Shown: piece by piece, positions 17,824-25,267 of the stretch
How the letters are laid out: every line of letters starts with the position of its first letter
Position numbering within the stretch: the first letter of the stretch is position 1
DNA from: Actinomycetales bacterium
Lineage (GTDB): Bacteria > Actinomycetota > Actinomycetes > Actinomycetales > Microbacteriaceae
Assembly (NCBI GenBank): GCA_017308515.1
Contig: JAFKEN010000005.1
Location: forward strand, 372,001-436,000
Reading direction: 5' to 3'
DNA: 64,000 nt
Position numbers and translations under genes: made by a program
The notes under the pieces: model-generated
Told to the model about the DNA's origin: nothing
What the model saw: only the letters and a program-made list of their open reading frames with translations
Databases searched by the model: none

Positions 17824-18538
17824 CGAGGATCACCGCCCCGAGGGCCGAGAGCAGCGTGCGCCACACGCCGGTCACCATGAGCACGCCGATCACCACGAGC
17901 AGGGCGCCGCCGACGATGTTGACGACGCGGATGTGCCGGCGCACGAACGCGAGCGAGCCGCCGACCCAGCCGACGCCGAGCGCGACCAGCACGAAGGGGA
18001 TACCGAGCCCCAGGCAGTAGACGACGCCGATGAGCGCGGCACGGCCGAGGTCGTGGCTGTCGAGGACGAGCGACTGGGCCGCGATGAGGGTCGGGCCGAT
18101 GCACGGGGTCCAGCCGATCGCGAACACGACGCCGAGCAGCGGGGCGCCCACGAGCCCCGTGGCCGGGCGCCACTGCGGCTTCCAGGTGCGCTGCAGCACG
18201 CTCACCTGCCCGATGAAGACCAGCCCCATGACGATGACGATGACGCCCGCCATGCGCAGCAGTAGATCCTCGTACGCGAGCAGGAAGATGCCGACCGCGC
18301 CGCCGAGCACGAAGGCCGAGACGAACACCACGCTGAAGCCCGCGACGAACAGCAGCGCGCCGAGCACCATGCGGCCGCGGGCCCGCTCGGCTCCCCCGGC
18401 AACGCCCGACACGTAGCCGAGGTAGCCGGGCACGAGGGGCAGCACGCACGGCGAGAGGAACGAGAGCAGTCCGGCCGCGAGAGCGAGGGGCAGGGCGAGC
18501 CAGAGCCCGCCCGTGCGCACGACCTCGCCCGGATCCAC
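17804..18538 (-). CDS. ccdA: cytochrome c biogenesis protein CcdA (thiol-disulfide transporter)
   Basis: A 244-residue DsbD/CcdA-family protein with six membrane helices. It passes reducing equivalents from cytoplasmic thioredoxin to the extracytoplasmic TlpA/ResA thioredoxin. The two redox cysteines lie in the signatures LSFLSPCVLPLVPGYL (helix 1) and IGWTPCIGPTLI (helix 4). The GTG at 18538 is chosen because it lies just past the tlpA stop and keeps a short cytoplasmic lead; a GTG at 18520 is an alternative. It is part of the tlpA-ccdA-resB-ccsB operon, whose order matches Mycobacterium Rv0526-Rv0529. Confidence 0.92.
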   Translation of the reverse strand: MDPGEVVRTGGLWLALPLALAAGLLSFLSPCVLPLVPGYLGYVSGVAGGAERARGRMVLGALLFVAGFSVVFVSAFVLGGAVGIFLLAYEDLLLRMAGVIVIVMGLVFIGQVSVLQRTWKPQWRPATGLVGAPLLGVVFAIGWTPCIGPTLIAAQSLVLDSHDLGRAALIGVVYCLGLGIPFVLVALGVGWVGGSLAFVRRHIRVVNIVGGALLVVIGVLMVTGVWRTLLSALGAVILGVESPL

Positions 18539-18549
18539 CGCCGCGCCCG

Positions 18550-19161
18550 TCAGCTCTCGCCGAGCGTCTGCTCGACCAGGTCGGCGACCAGGCTCGGACT
18601 CGTGATGAGGCCGCTGAAGCGCGCCGCGACCCGGCCCTCGCGATCGAGGATCAGCGTGGTCGGCACCGCGTTCGCCGAGACGGCCCCGGAGAACGCGAGC
18701 AGCACGTCGTTGGAGGCGGCGTCGAGGATCGAGGGGTAGGTCACGCCGTGCTCCTCGTTGAAGGCCCGTGCCGTGTCGACGGCGTCGGTCACGTTGACCC
18801 CGACGAAGGCGACCTCGTCGCCCGCGAACTGCTGGTGCAGCGCCTCGAGGTCGGCCGCCTCGGCGCGGCAGGGCGGGCAGGAGGCGTACCAGAAGTTGAG
18901 CACGACGACCTCGCCGCGCAGTTCGGCGCTCGAGATCTCGCCGCCGTCCGTCGAGGGCCCCGACCAGTCGGTCGCGGCCTCCCGGTTCTCGGGCGAGATG
19001 GTGCGCACGGCGCCGTCGCCCGAGATGTAGTCGCCGCCGAGGTCGCCGGAGTTGTAGTCGTCGACGAGACCGCTCGTCGCGCTCTGGCACCCGGTCAGGG
19101 CGAGCGCCGAGGCGAGCGCGACGGCCCCCGCGAGCGCGGCCCGGCCGCCCCGCGCGCTCAC
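18550..19161 (-). CDS. TlpA/ResA-like lipoprotein thioredoxin
   Basis: A 203-residue membrane-anchored thioredoxin that keeps apocytochrome c cysteines reduced for heme attachment. The signal peptide ends in lipobox LTGC (cysteine near residue 24). The thioredoxin fold carries the redox motif WYASCPPC (about residues 93-100), followed by GVNVTDAVDTARAF and the cis-proline region AVPTTLILD. The GTG start at 19161 overlaps the stop of the histidine phosphatase gene by four bases. Position and motifs match ResA of the neighbouring ccd/res genes. Confidence 0.9.
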   Translation of the reverse strand: MSARGGRAALAGAVALASALALTGCQSATSGLVDDYNSGDLGGDYISGDGAVRTISPENREAATDWSGPSTDGGEISSAELRGEVVVLNFWYASCPPCRAEAADLEALHQQFAGDEVAFVGVNVTDAVDTARAFNEEHGVTYPSILDAASNDVLLAFSGAVSANAVPTTLILDREGRVAARFSGLITSPSLVADLVEQTLGES

Positions 19162-19790
19162 ACCGCCCCCAGGTCGCGGGCGCCGTGCAGCAGCTCGGCC
19201 GCGGGTTCGGCGTAGCCGACCTCGACGAGCCTGCCCTCGCGCACCGCGAAGCTCGTGATGCTCGAGAGCGTGCAGCGCCGCGCGCGCGGATCGTGCGCGA
19301 GGGACCGCCCCGCGGCCGAGCGGGCGACCATCCAGATCGGCAGCTGGTGGGTCACGAGGACGGCCTCCCCGTGCGTGGTCTGGGCGGCCGCGTCGGTGAC
19401 CGCGGCGCGCATCCGCCGGGCGATCGAGGCGAACGCCTCGCCCCAGCTGGGCCGCCACGGGGCGAGCAGGTAAGGCCAGTACTTCGGGCTCGAGCGCAGC
19501 GCCTGCCGCACCCGCACCCCCTCGAAGCGGTTGGCGGGTTCGATGAGCCGCTCGTCGGTGCGGATCTCGAGCCCGAACCGCTCGGCCCAGGGCGCGGCGC
19601 TCTCCTGGGTGCGCTGCAGCGGGCTCGCCCAGAGCGCCGTCACCGGGCGCCCCTCGAAGCTCGCCGCCGCCAGCTCGGCCATGCGATGGCCGCGCTCGCT
19701 CAGACCGAACCCGGCGATACGTCCGTAGAGCACGCCGGTGGGGTTGTGCACCTCGCCGTGGCGGACGAGGTGGACGAGGTCGGCGGGCAC
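19158..19790 (-). CDS. histidine phosphatase family protein
   Basis: A 210-residue phosphoglycerate-mutase-like phosphatase. The catalytic RHG motif is VRHGEV (histidine 11), with later conserved elements YGRIAGFGLSERG, the acid-side ESAAPWAERFGLEI and the second catalytic histidine in VLVTHQLPI. The substrate is unknown. It heads the cytochrome c maturation operon, as in mycobacteria (Rv0525), but a role in that process is not established. The GTG start lies six bases past a TAGAAT -10 box, so the entire operon appears to begin with a leaderless message. Confidence 0.88.
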   Translation of the reverse strand: MPADLVHLVRHGEVHNPTGVLYGRIAGFGLSERGHRMAELAAASFEGRPVTALWASPLQRTQESAAPWAERFGLEIRTDERLIEPANRFEGVRVRQALRSSPKYWPYLLAPWRPSWGEAFASIARRMRAAVTDAAAQTTHGEAVLVTHQLPIWMVARSAAGRSLAHDPRARRCTLSSITSFAVREGRLVEVGYAEPAAELLHGARDLGAV

Positions 19791-19796
19791 CCGGCG

Positions 19797-19802
19797 ATTC
19801 TA
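19797..19802 (-). promoter_or_regulatory. -10 box of the cytochrome c maturation operon
   Basis: TAGAAT on the minus strand ends six bases before the histidine phosphatase GTG at 19790. It is the only promoter-like element seen upstream of the five coupled genes. Confidence 0.6.
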
Positions 19803-19915
19803 CGGTCTGTCGAAATGCGGTTCCTGTGCGCCCCCTCGCGCCGTCCCCGACCCCGAGCCGACGCGCGGGGCGGTCGTGAGGACGCCCCGGACACGCGGCC
19901 CCCGGCCGCGCCGCC

Positions 19916-19921
19916 TAGACT
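19916..19921 (+). promoter_or_regulatory. -10 box of aspS
   Basis: TAGACT ends eight bases before the GTG at 19930, predicting a leaderless or near-leaderless message. Confidence 0.55.
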
Positions 19922-19929
19922 CGTCGCCC

Positions 19930-21249
19930 GTGACGGAACGCACCCTCGTGAACCAGCTCGCCGCCCGCGCCGACGGCCCCGTGCGCGTCGCCGGATGGGT
20001 CGATGCCGTGCGGGACCAGAAGAAGGTGCAGTTCGTGATCCTGCGCGACGAAACGGGCGCCGTGCAGCTCGTGCACCCGCGCACCGATGTCGAGGAGCCC
20101 GGCTCCGACCCGCTCGCGACCGCCATCTCGGGGCTCAGTGCCGGAACGTTCCTCGCCGTCTCGGGCGAGCTCGCCCACGACGAGCGCGTCAAGCTCGGCG
20201 GGCTCGAGGTGAAGATCGGCGCGCTCGAGATCGCGGCGGCCGCCCTGGACTCGCCGATCGCCGAGGACTCGTCGATCGACAAGCGCCTCGACTGGCGCTT
20301 CCTCGACCTGCGCCGACCCGAGCAGAACCTCGTGTTCCGCGTGCAGACGACCTTCCTGCACGCGCTGCGCAGCTGGTGGGTCGAGAACGGCTTCATCGAG
20401 ATCCACACCCCGAAGCTCATGGCGAGCCCCTCCGAGAGCCGCGCCGAGCTGTTCGAGGTCGAGTACTTCGACACCACCGCCTACCTCGCCCAGAGCCCCC
20501 AGTTCTTCAAGCAGATGGCGCAGTCCGCCGGGTTCGGCGGCGTCTTCGAGGTCGCCCCCGCCTTCCGCGCCGACCCGAGCTTCACGAGCCGGCACGCGAC
20601 GGAGTTCGTCTCGGTCGACGCCGAGATGAGCTGGATCGACTCCCACGAGGACGTCATGGCGATGCACGAGCAGCTGCTCGTGGCGGGCCTGACCGCGGTC
20701 AAGGAGAAGCACGGCGACGCGATCGCGGCGGCGTTCGGCGTCGAGGTGACGGTTCCGGCGACGCCGTTCCCGCGCATCCCGCTCGCCGAGGCGCACCGCA
20801 TCCTGCAGGCGCGCGGCTACACCGTCCCGCGCACCGACGGCGACCTCGACCCCGAGGGCGAGCGCCGCCTCTCCGAGTACGTGCGCGAGGAGTACGGGCA
20901 CGAGTTCGTGTTCGTCACCGACTACGCCAGCGGGATCCGGCCGTTCTACCACATGCGTCACGAGGGGGATCCGGCCCTCACCAACAGCTACGACCTGCTG
21001 TTCAACGGCACCGAGATCGCGACCGGCGCGCAGCGCGAGCACCGCGTCGAGCTGCTCGAGGCGCAGGCGCGCGACAAGGGCCTGGATCCGGCGGAGCTCG
21101 ACTTCTACCTCGACTTCTTCCGCTACGGCGTGCCGCCGCACGGCGGCTTCGGCATGGGGCTCCAGCGCGTGCTCATGCTCCTTCTGCACCAGTCGTCGAT
21201 CCGCGAGGTGACCTATCTGTTCCGCGGGCCGAACCGCCTGACGCCGTAG
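19930..21249 (+). CDS. aspS: aspartate-tRNA(Asp/Asn) ligase, archaeal-type
   Basis: A 439-residue class II aspartyl-tRNA synthetase. After an OB-fold anticodon-binding domain (about residues 15-105), the catalytic domain shows motif 2, FEVAPAFRADPSFTSRHATEF, and motif 3, HGGFGMGLQRVLML. It lacks the roughly 120-residue GAD insertion and C-terminal extension of the usual bacterial enzyme (about 590 residues) and therefore belongs to the archaeal/eukaryotic subtype. Such enzymes in bacteria are often nondiscriminating, charging tRNA-Asn with aspartate for GatCAB. Whether a second, bacterial-type AspRS exists cannot be seen here. Its 3' end overlaps the convergent MFS gene by 77 bases. Confidence 0.9.
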   Translation: MTERTLVNQLAARADGPVRVAGWVDAVRDQKKVQFVILRDETGAVQLVHPRTDVEEPGSDPLATAISGLSAGTFLAVSGELAHDERVKLGGLEVKIGALEIAAAALDSPIAEDSSIDKRLDWRFLDLRRPEQNLVFRVQTTFLHALRSWWVENGFIEIHTPKLMASPSESRAELFEVEYFDTTAYLAQSPQFFKQMAQSAGFGGVFEVAPAFRADPSFTSRHATEFVSVDAEMSWIDSHEDVMAMHEQLLVAGLTAVKEKHGDAIAAAFGVEVTVPATPFPRIPLAEAHRILQARGYTVPRTDGDLDPEGERRLSEYVREEYGHEFVFVTDYASGIRPFYHMRHEGDPALTNSYDLLFNGTEIATGAQREHRVELLEAQARDKGLDPAELDFYLDFFRYGVPPHGGFGMGLQRVLMLLLHQSSIREVTYLFRGPNRLTP

Positions 21250-22447
21250 CCCGGCGCTCGACGAGGCCGCTCCCGACGGCGAGCAGCAGGCCGAGCGCCC
21301 CGAGCGCGACGCCGACCCAGGTCGGCGCGACGAATCCGAGCCCGGCCGCGATGACGGCGCCGCCGAGGGCCGCCCCGAGGCTGTTGCCGACATTGAGCGA
21401 GGAGTGGTTGATCGCGGCCGCGAGGGTCTGCGACTCGCCCGCGACGTCCATCAGGCGGGTCTGGATCGCGGGCGACACCGCCGCCGTGGCCGCCCCGACG
21501 AGGAACACCCCGAGGAACAGGCCCAGCGGCCACCGTGAGATGAGCGCGAGCAGCACGAGCGCCGCGATGAGAGCCGGCAGCAGCAGGTACACCGCCCGCA
21601 GCGCGCCGCGGTCGGCGAGGCGGCCGCCGAGCAGGTTGCCCACGGTCATGCCGACCCCGCCGACGACGAGCACGAGCGGCACCCGGTCGGCCGGCAGACC
21701 GGTCACCTCGGTCGTGAGCGGCGCGACGTAGCTGTAGACGGCGAAGAACCCGCCGAACCCGATCGAGCCGATGCCGAGGGCGAACCAGACCTGGCCGCGG
21801 CGCAGGGCGCCCAGCTCCCGACGCATCGTGGCGCCGGCGTCGCCCGCCATCGGCGGCAGAGCGAGCCGCACGGTGACGGCGGTGACGGCGAAGATGGCGG
21901 CCACGACGAGGTAGGCGACGCGCCAGCCCGCGACCTGACCGAGGAAGGTGACCGCCGGCACGCCCACGATGTTCGCGACCGTGAGGCCGGAGAGCACCAT
22001 CGCGACGCCCTGCCCGCGGCGACCCGGACCCATGAGGGAGGCGGCGACGAGGGCGGCGATGCCGAAGTAGGCGCCGTGCGGCAGCCCCGCGAGGAACCGC
22101 GCCGCGACGACGAGCCCGAAGCTCGGGGCGAGGGCGGAGGCGACCGTGCCGACGGTGAACGCGACCGCGAGCGCGAGGAGCAGCTCGCGGCGAGGGAACC
22201 GCGCGGCGAGCGCGGCGATCGTCGGGGCGCCGACGACGACCCCGAGCGCGTAGGCCGAGATGACGAGCCCGGACTGCGCGATCGCCGCGTCGGGATCCGC
22301 CGCCGAGAGGGCCGGAAGCGTGTCACGGGCGATCTCGGGCAGCAGGCCCATCGCGACGAACTCGGTGGTGCCGATGGCGAAGCCGCCGAGGGCGAGGGCG
22401 AGCAGCGCGAGGCGCACGCGCACGGGGGAGAGTTCGGTCATCGGCAT
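21173..22447 (-). CDS. MFS transporter, DHA1/AraJ-Cmx type
   Basis: A 424-residue 12-helix major facilitator. The first helix carries GGFAIGTTEFVAMGLLPEIA, a hallmark of the AraJ/Cmx/CmrA drug or sugar efflux group. The region after helix 2 (LAARFPRRELLLAL) is the MFS motif A loop. The substrate is unknown; small-molecule efflux is the family expectation. The last 25 residues are a polar Gly/Ser/Arg tail encoded antisense to the end of aspS, so the tail may simply be read-through of a lost stop. An ATG two codons in is an alternative start. Confidence 0.85.
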   Translation of the reverse strand: MPMTELSPVRVRLALLALALGGFAIGTTEFVAMGLLPEIARDTLPALSAADPDAAIAQSGLVISAYALGVVVGAPTIAALAARFPRRELLLALAVAFTVGTVASALAPSFGLVVAARFLAGLPHGAYFGIAALVAASLMGPGRRGQGVAMVLSGLTVANIVGVPAVTFLGQVAGWRVAYLVVAAIFAVTAVTVRLALPPMAGDAGATMRRELGALRRGQVWFALGIGSIGFGGFFAVYSYVAPLTTEVTGLPADRVPLVLVVGGVGMTVGNLLGGRLADRGALRAVYLLLPALIAALVLLALISRWPLGLFLGVFLVGAATAAVSPAIQTRLMDVAGESQTLAAAINHSSLNVGNSLGAALGGAVIAAGLGFVAPTWVGVALGALGLLLAVGSGLVERRATASGGSARGTDRSPRGSTTGAEGA

Positions 22448-22553
22448 CGATCGTGAGGGCGGCCGTCGGATCGGCGCCGAGATGCGCCAGCCTAGTCGGC
22501 GACCGGGGCGCCGACCGGCCGCGCGCCGCAGCAGCGGCGGCGCACCGAGGAGC

Positions 22554-22853
22554 TCAGAACTCGAAGTCGACCGAGGAACGACCGGTCACGACCGAGCGGA
22601 TGTACGCCGCGGTCTCCCGGTGCGCGGGATGCGCCTGGTACTCGGCGAGCGCGGCCTCGTCGACGTGATCCGAGATCAGCACGACGTCGGCGTTGCCCTC
22701 GGTGGCGTCGAGGTCGCGACCGACCTGCACGTGCTCGAGTCCGGGCACGACGCCCACGAGCGCGACGAGTCGCGTGGCGATGCCCTCCGCGTCGGCCTCC
22801 CGCTGGGCGGGGTCGTCGGCGGCGAGCGTCCAGGTCACGACGTGGCGGATCAT
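22554..22853 (-). CDS. Dabb family protein (stress-responsive alpha/beta barrel)
   Basis: A 99-residue protein matching the Dabb (dimeric alpha-beta barrel) fold: N-terminal MIRHVVTWTL, a central PGLEHVQVGRDL strand, then HVDEAALAEYQAHPAHRE, the family's AYxxHPxH segment. Members are small homodimers, a few of them enzymes, most uncharacterised. Its ATG overlaps the stop of the glutaredoxin-like gene by four bases, so the two are co-translated. An SD-like GGGAGAGGG precedes the start. Confidence 0.85.
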   Translation of the reverse strand: MIRHVVTWTLAADDPAQREADAEGIATRLVALVGVVPGLEHVQVGRDLDATEGNADVVLISDHVDEAALAEYQAHPAHRETAAYIRSVVTGRSSVDFEF

Positions 22854-23173
22854 CGCCCTCTCCCTCCGGCGCGCGGGGCGCGCGCCCGGTCAGCAGTGGT
22901 CTCGCGGGGGCCCGCCGGCGCGGCATCCCCGCCGCCGAGGGCCCGGCGCAGGCGCGCCTCGTCGACCCGCCAGATGGTGTGCACCCGATCGTCGATCAGC
23001 AGCACCGGGATCTCCTCGGCGTAGCGGTCCTGCAGCTCGGGGTCGTCGTCGATCGAACGCTCCTCGAGCGCGAGGCCGGGATGATCCGCCAGCACCCGCT
23101 CGACGACCGTCCGGGCCTCGTCGCAGAGGTGGCAGCCTGGCCGGCCGAGCAGGGTGAGGCGCGGCGTGGTCAC
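22850..23173 (-). CDS. glutaredoxin-family (DUF836-type) protein
   Basis: A 107-residue thioredoxin-fold protein with the redox motif GRPGCHLCDEA (CxxC at about residues 14-17). The second half carries IPVLLIDDRVHTIWRVD, with the cis-proline before VLL. It is homologous to the small glutaredoxin-like proteins found beside serB/hemA in actinobacteria (mycobacterial Rv0508). A thiol-disulfide role in the cytoplasm is inferred. The C-terminal 20 residues are low-complexity. It starts with a GTG six bases after a TAGCCT -10 box, is divergent from the HAD phosphatase gene and is coupled to the Dabb gene. Confidence 0.82.
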   Translation of the reverse strand: MTTPRLTLLGRPGCHLCDEARTVVERVLADHPGLALEERSIDDDPELQDRYAEEIPVLLIDDRVHTIWRVDEARLRRALGGGDAAPAGPRETTADRARAPRAGGRGR

Positions 23174-23179
23174 CCGGCC

Positions 23180-23185
23180 AGGCTA
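23180..23185 (-). promoter_or_regulatory. -10 box of the glutaredoxin-Dabb operon
   Basis: TAGCCT on the minus strand, six bases before the GTG at 23173. It is divergent from the HAD phosphatase promoter region (TACCAT, 23195-23200). Confidence 0.55.
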
Positions 23186-23198
23186 GCCGCCGGATACC

Positions 23199-24044
23199 AT
23201 GGTGGCCGTCATGTGCCCGGCCGCTCCTCCGCCCGCGACGGGCCCCGTCACCCGTCCGATCCCCACCGCGAGCGATCGGCCGATCCTGGCGTTCTTCGAC
23301 GTCGACAACACGCTCATGCGCGGCACGAGCCTGTTCCAGCTCGGCCGCGAGGCGATGCAGCGCCGGCTCATCACCTGGCGGCAGCTGCTGCCCTTCGCCT
23401 GGCACCAGCTGAGCTTCATCCGCAAAGGCGAGAACGACGCCCACCTCGCCAGTGCGAAGGAGCGTGCGCTCGGGCTCGCGGGCGGATTCACCCAGGAGCA
23501 GGTCGGCGAGATCGCCGAGCACATCTGGGAGCACCGCATCAAGGGACGTCTCTACGCCGAGACGGTGGCGCTCGCGCAGGAGCACATCGCGAAGGGCCAC
23601 GAGGTGTGGCTGCTGAGCGCGACCCCCGTGGAGATCGGCGCCCTCATGGCGCGGCACCTGGGCCTGACCGGCGCGCTGGGCACGCGCGTCGAGGTCGTCG
23701 ACGGGGTCTACACCGGCCGGCTCGTCGGCTCGGTGCTGCACAAGGGCGAGAAGGCCGTCGCGGCGCGCGAACTGGCCGAGCGGGCCGGCGCCGACCTCGC
23801 CGACTGCTGGGCGTACTCCGACAGCCGCAACGATCTGCCGCTGCTGGAGGCGGTGGGCAATCCGACGGTCGTGAACCCGGATGCGATCCTCGCGATCCAC
23901 GCCCTGCGGCACGAGTGGCCGGTGCTGCTGCTCACGCCGCGCAGCATCAAGGAGGCGCAGCGGCGGGTGCGGCGGCGGGCGCGGGACGTGCGCCGCCGGG
24001 CGCGACGGGCCGAGCCCGAGGGCGGAGCCGCGGCCGGCGACTGA
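23199..24044 (+). CDS. HAD-IB family phosphatase (SerB-like)
   Basis: A 281-residue HAD superfamily IB hydrolase. The nucleophile motif FFDVDNTLMRG contains DxDxT, followed by an alpha-helical cap, then the motif 2 segment WLLSATPVEIG, motif 3 lysine in HKGEKAVAA and the metal-binding GxxSDSxND-like YSDSRNDLPLL. The family includes phosphoserine phosphatase-like enzymes (mycobacterial SerB1), but the true substrate is unclear. The last 30 residues are Arg-rich. The ATG at 23199 lies inside a TACCAT -10-like box, so an in-frame ATG at 23211 may be the real, nearly leaderless start. Confidence 0.85.
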   Translation: MVAVMCPAAPPPATGPVTRPIPTASDRPILAFFDVDNTLMRGTSLFQLGREAMQRRLITWRQLLPFAWHQLSFIRKGENDAHLASAKERALGLAGGFTQEQVGEIAEHIWEHRIKGRLYAETVALAQEHIAKGHEVWLLSATPVEIGALMARHLGLTGALGTRVEVVDGVYTGRLVGSVLHKGEKAVAARELAERAGADLADCWAYSDSRNDLPLLEAVGNPTVVNPDAILAIHALRHEWPVLLLTPRSIKEAQRRVRRRARDVRRRARRAEPEGGAAAGD

Positions 24045-24091
24045 GCCCGACCCGACTGAGCCCGACGCGAGGGCCGGGCCCGGAGACGACT

Positions 24092-24115
24092 GAGGCCCGG
24101 CGGGAGCCGGGCCTC
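24092..24115. terminator. bidirectional terminator between HAD gene and bS22 gene
   Basis: GAGGCCCGGC, loop GGGA, GCCGGGCCTC: a perfect 10-bp stem with a tetraloop between two convergent genes. On the plus strand, T-rich sequence follows about ten bases later. Confidence 0.7.
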
Positions 24116-24120
24116 GAGCC

Positions 24121-24219
24121 TCACTTCTTGTTGCGACGCTGGTGGCGCGTCTTGCGAAGGAGCTTGCGGTGCTTCTTCTTCGCCATGCGCTTGCGGCGCT
24201 TCTTGATGACGGAACCCAT
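24121..24219 (-). CDS. small ribosomal subunit protein bS22 (AURKAIP1/COX24 domain)
   Basis: A 32-residue, extremely basic protein: it begins MGSVIKKRRKRMAKKKHRK and ends with HQRRNKK. It is nearly identical to the 33-residue mycobacterial protein (Rv0500B) found in 30S ribosome structures as bS22. Annotation tools call it an AURKAIP1/COX24 domain protein or miss it because of its size. The ATG is preceded by GAGGTGA, one of the best Shine-Dalgarno sequences in the window, as expected for a highly expressed ribosomal gene. It lies next to the HTH gene that also accompanies it in mycobacteria. Confidence 0.93.
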   Translation of the reverse strand: MGSVIKKRRKRMAKKKHRKLLRKTRHQRRNKK

Positions 24220-24364
24220 GTTCACCTCATTCGGCTGATCGGACGGACCACCGGGTCCGTCGAGCCGAATCCCGGGAGATCGCAGGCCGCGCTGAGCGCG
24301 ACGATCGCCCAGTCTAACCCCACGGGCCGGGATCCCCGACCGGAGGGCTGCCTCCTCGCGCCGC

Positions 24365-24559
24365 TCAGCCGACGTCGGAGCGCGGCAGCTCGATCGCCTG
24401 CGCGACCGCGGACTCCGGGATGCGGTAGCTGCGCCCGAAGCGCACCGCGGGCAGTTCGCCCGCGTGCACCATGCGGTACACGGTCATCGACGACACCCGC
24501 ATCATGTCGGCGACCTCGGCGACCGTGAGGAAGCGCACGTCGGAGAGATCCTGCGACAT
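24365..24559 (-). CDS. excisionase-family helix-turn-helix protein
   Basis: A 64-residue DNA-binding protein with a MerR/excisionase-like winged HTH: FLTVAEVADMMRVSSMTVYRM (split as FLTVAEVADMMRV and SSMTVYRMVHAG), then ELPAVRFGRSYRIPESAV. It closely resembles mycobacterial Rv0500A and is related to BldC. Despite the name, nothing here suggests a phage; this gene is a stable chromosomal neighbour of bS22 and proC in actinobacteria. The ATG follows a GGGGGCGG ribosome site. Its role is unknown; a small nucleoid-associated or developmental regulator is the nearest parallel. Confidence 0.85.
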   Translation of the reverse strand: MSQDLSDVRFLTVAEVADMMRVSSMTVYRMVHAGELPAVRFGRSYRIPESAVAQAIELPRSDVG

Positions 24560-24689
24560 GCCGCCCCCTGACGCCGAAGCCCCGCTGATGGTGCTGTGGT
24601 CTGTGTGACTCCTGTGAGTGGAGTGCCTCGTCAGGATAGGGGGCGCGCCGGGCGGTGTCCACCCCCCGGAACGCGCGGTCGGCGGAGCC

Positions 24690-25223
24690 TCAGTCGCGCC
24701 GCGCCCAGCCGGGCAGCCGTCGGCCCACGCCGCGCCCGACGCGGCGCCGCGCGCCCCGCCAGCGATCCTGCGCCGATTCGAGCGCGCGCTGCGCGCGATG
24801 GGCCGCGTCGGCGGCCGTCCGCCCGACGCGATCGCCGACCTCGACGCCGGCCCACGCGCCGTACACGGTCGCCGCGGCGGCGTCCGCCGCCGCGCGCGCG
24901 GCGGCACCGCCGGCCGCGTCGCCGTCGCCCGCGTCGCCGCCGACCGCCGTGTCACCGCCCACGAAGGGCGCGAGCCACGACCCCATGCCGTCGAGCCCCT
25001 CGGGCTCCAGGCGGTAGCGCCGACTCTGCCCCTCCTCGCGCACCGAGACGAGGCCCGCCTCGCGCAGCACCTTGAGGTGCTTCGAGACCGTCGGCTGGCT
25101 CACCTCGAGCGCGGCGACGAGCTCGCCGACCTTGAGCCCCGCGCCGCGGGGGTCGTCGTCACGCAGATGCTCGAGGATGCTCCGCCGCGTGCCATCGGCC
25201 ACGACGTCGAAGAGGTCGGCCAT
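24690..25223 (-). CDS. ArsR-family regulator with Ala/Gly-rich tail
   Basis: A 177-residue protein. The first 90 residues are an ArsR-type winged helix: VVADGTRRSILEHLRDDDP, then VSQPTVSKHLKVLREAGLV (recognition helix), then VREEGQSRRYRLEPEGL. There are no cysteine or histidine clusters typical of metal sensors. The remaining 85 residues are Ala/Gly/Asp-rich and end in a basic, amphipathic region; this tail has no recognised domain. It starts at ATG 25223, six bases from a TACTCT -10 box, and is divergent from trkH. Regulation of the Trk system is possible but unproven. Confidence 0.8.
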   Translation of the reverse strand: MADLFDVVADGTRRSILEHLRDDDPRGAGLKVGELVAALEVSQPTVSKHLKVLREAGLVSVREEGQSRRYRLEPEGLDGMGSWLAPFVGGDTAVGGDAGDGDAAGGAAARAAADAAAATVYGAWAGVEVGDRVGRTAADAAHRAQRALESAQDRWRGARRRVGRGVGRRLPGWARRD

Positions 25224-25229
25224 CCGGCC

Positions 25230-25259
25230 AGAGTAGTCAGCCGACCCCGGGAGTACCAT
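25230..25259. promoter_or_regulatory. divergent -10 boxes of the ArsR gene and trkH
   Basis: Minus strand TACTCT (25235-25230) ends six bases before the ArsR ATG. Plus strand TACCAT (25254-25259) ends eight bases before the trkH GTG. The two promoters are 18 bases apart, so ArsR bound here would control both. Confidence 0.55.
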
Positions 25260-25267
25260 GGCGCTTC

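Noticed and set aside
24365-24559. Excisionase-like gene as a sign of a prophage or integrative element
   Set aside because: No integrase, attachment-site repeat or phage gene nearby; the gene is a conserved chromosomal neighbour of bS22.
24557-24955. Upstream extension of the excisionase-type HTH protein
   Set aside because: The extra region is Arg/Pro/Ser-rich antisense sequence of the ArsR tail; the internal ATG with a GGGGGCGG ribosome site gives the normal 64-residue protein.
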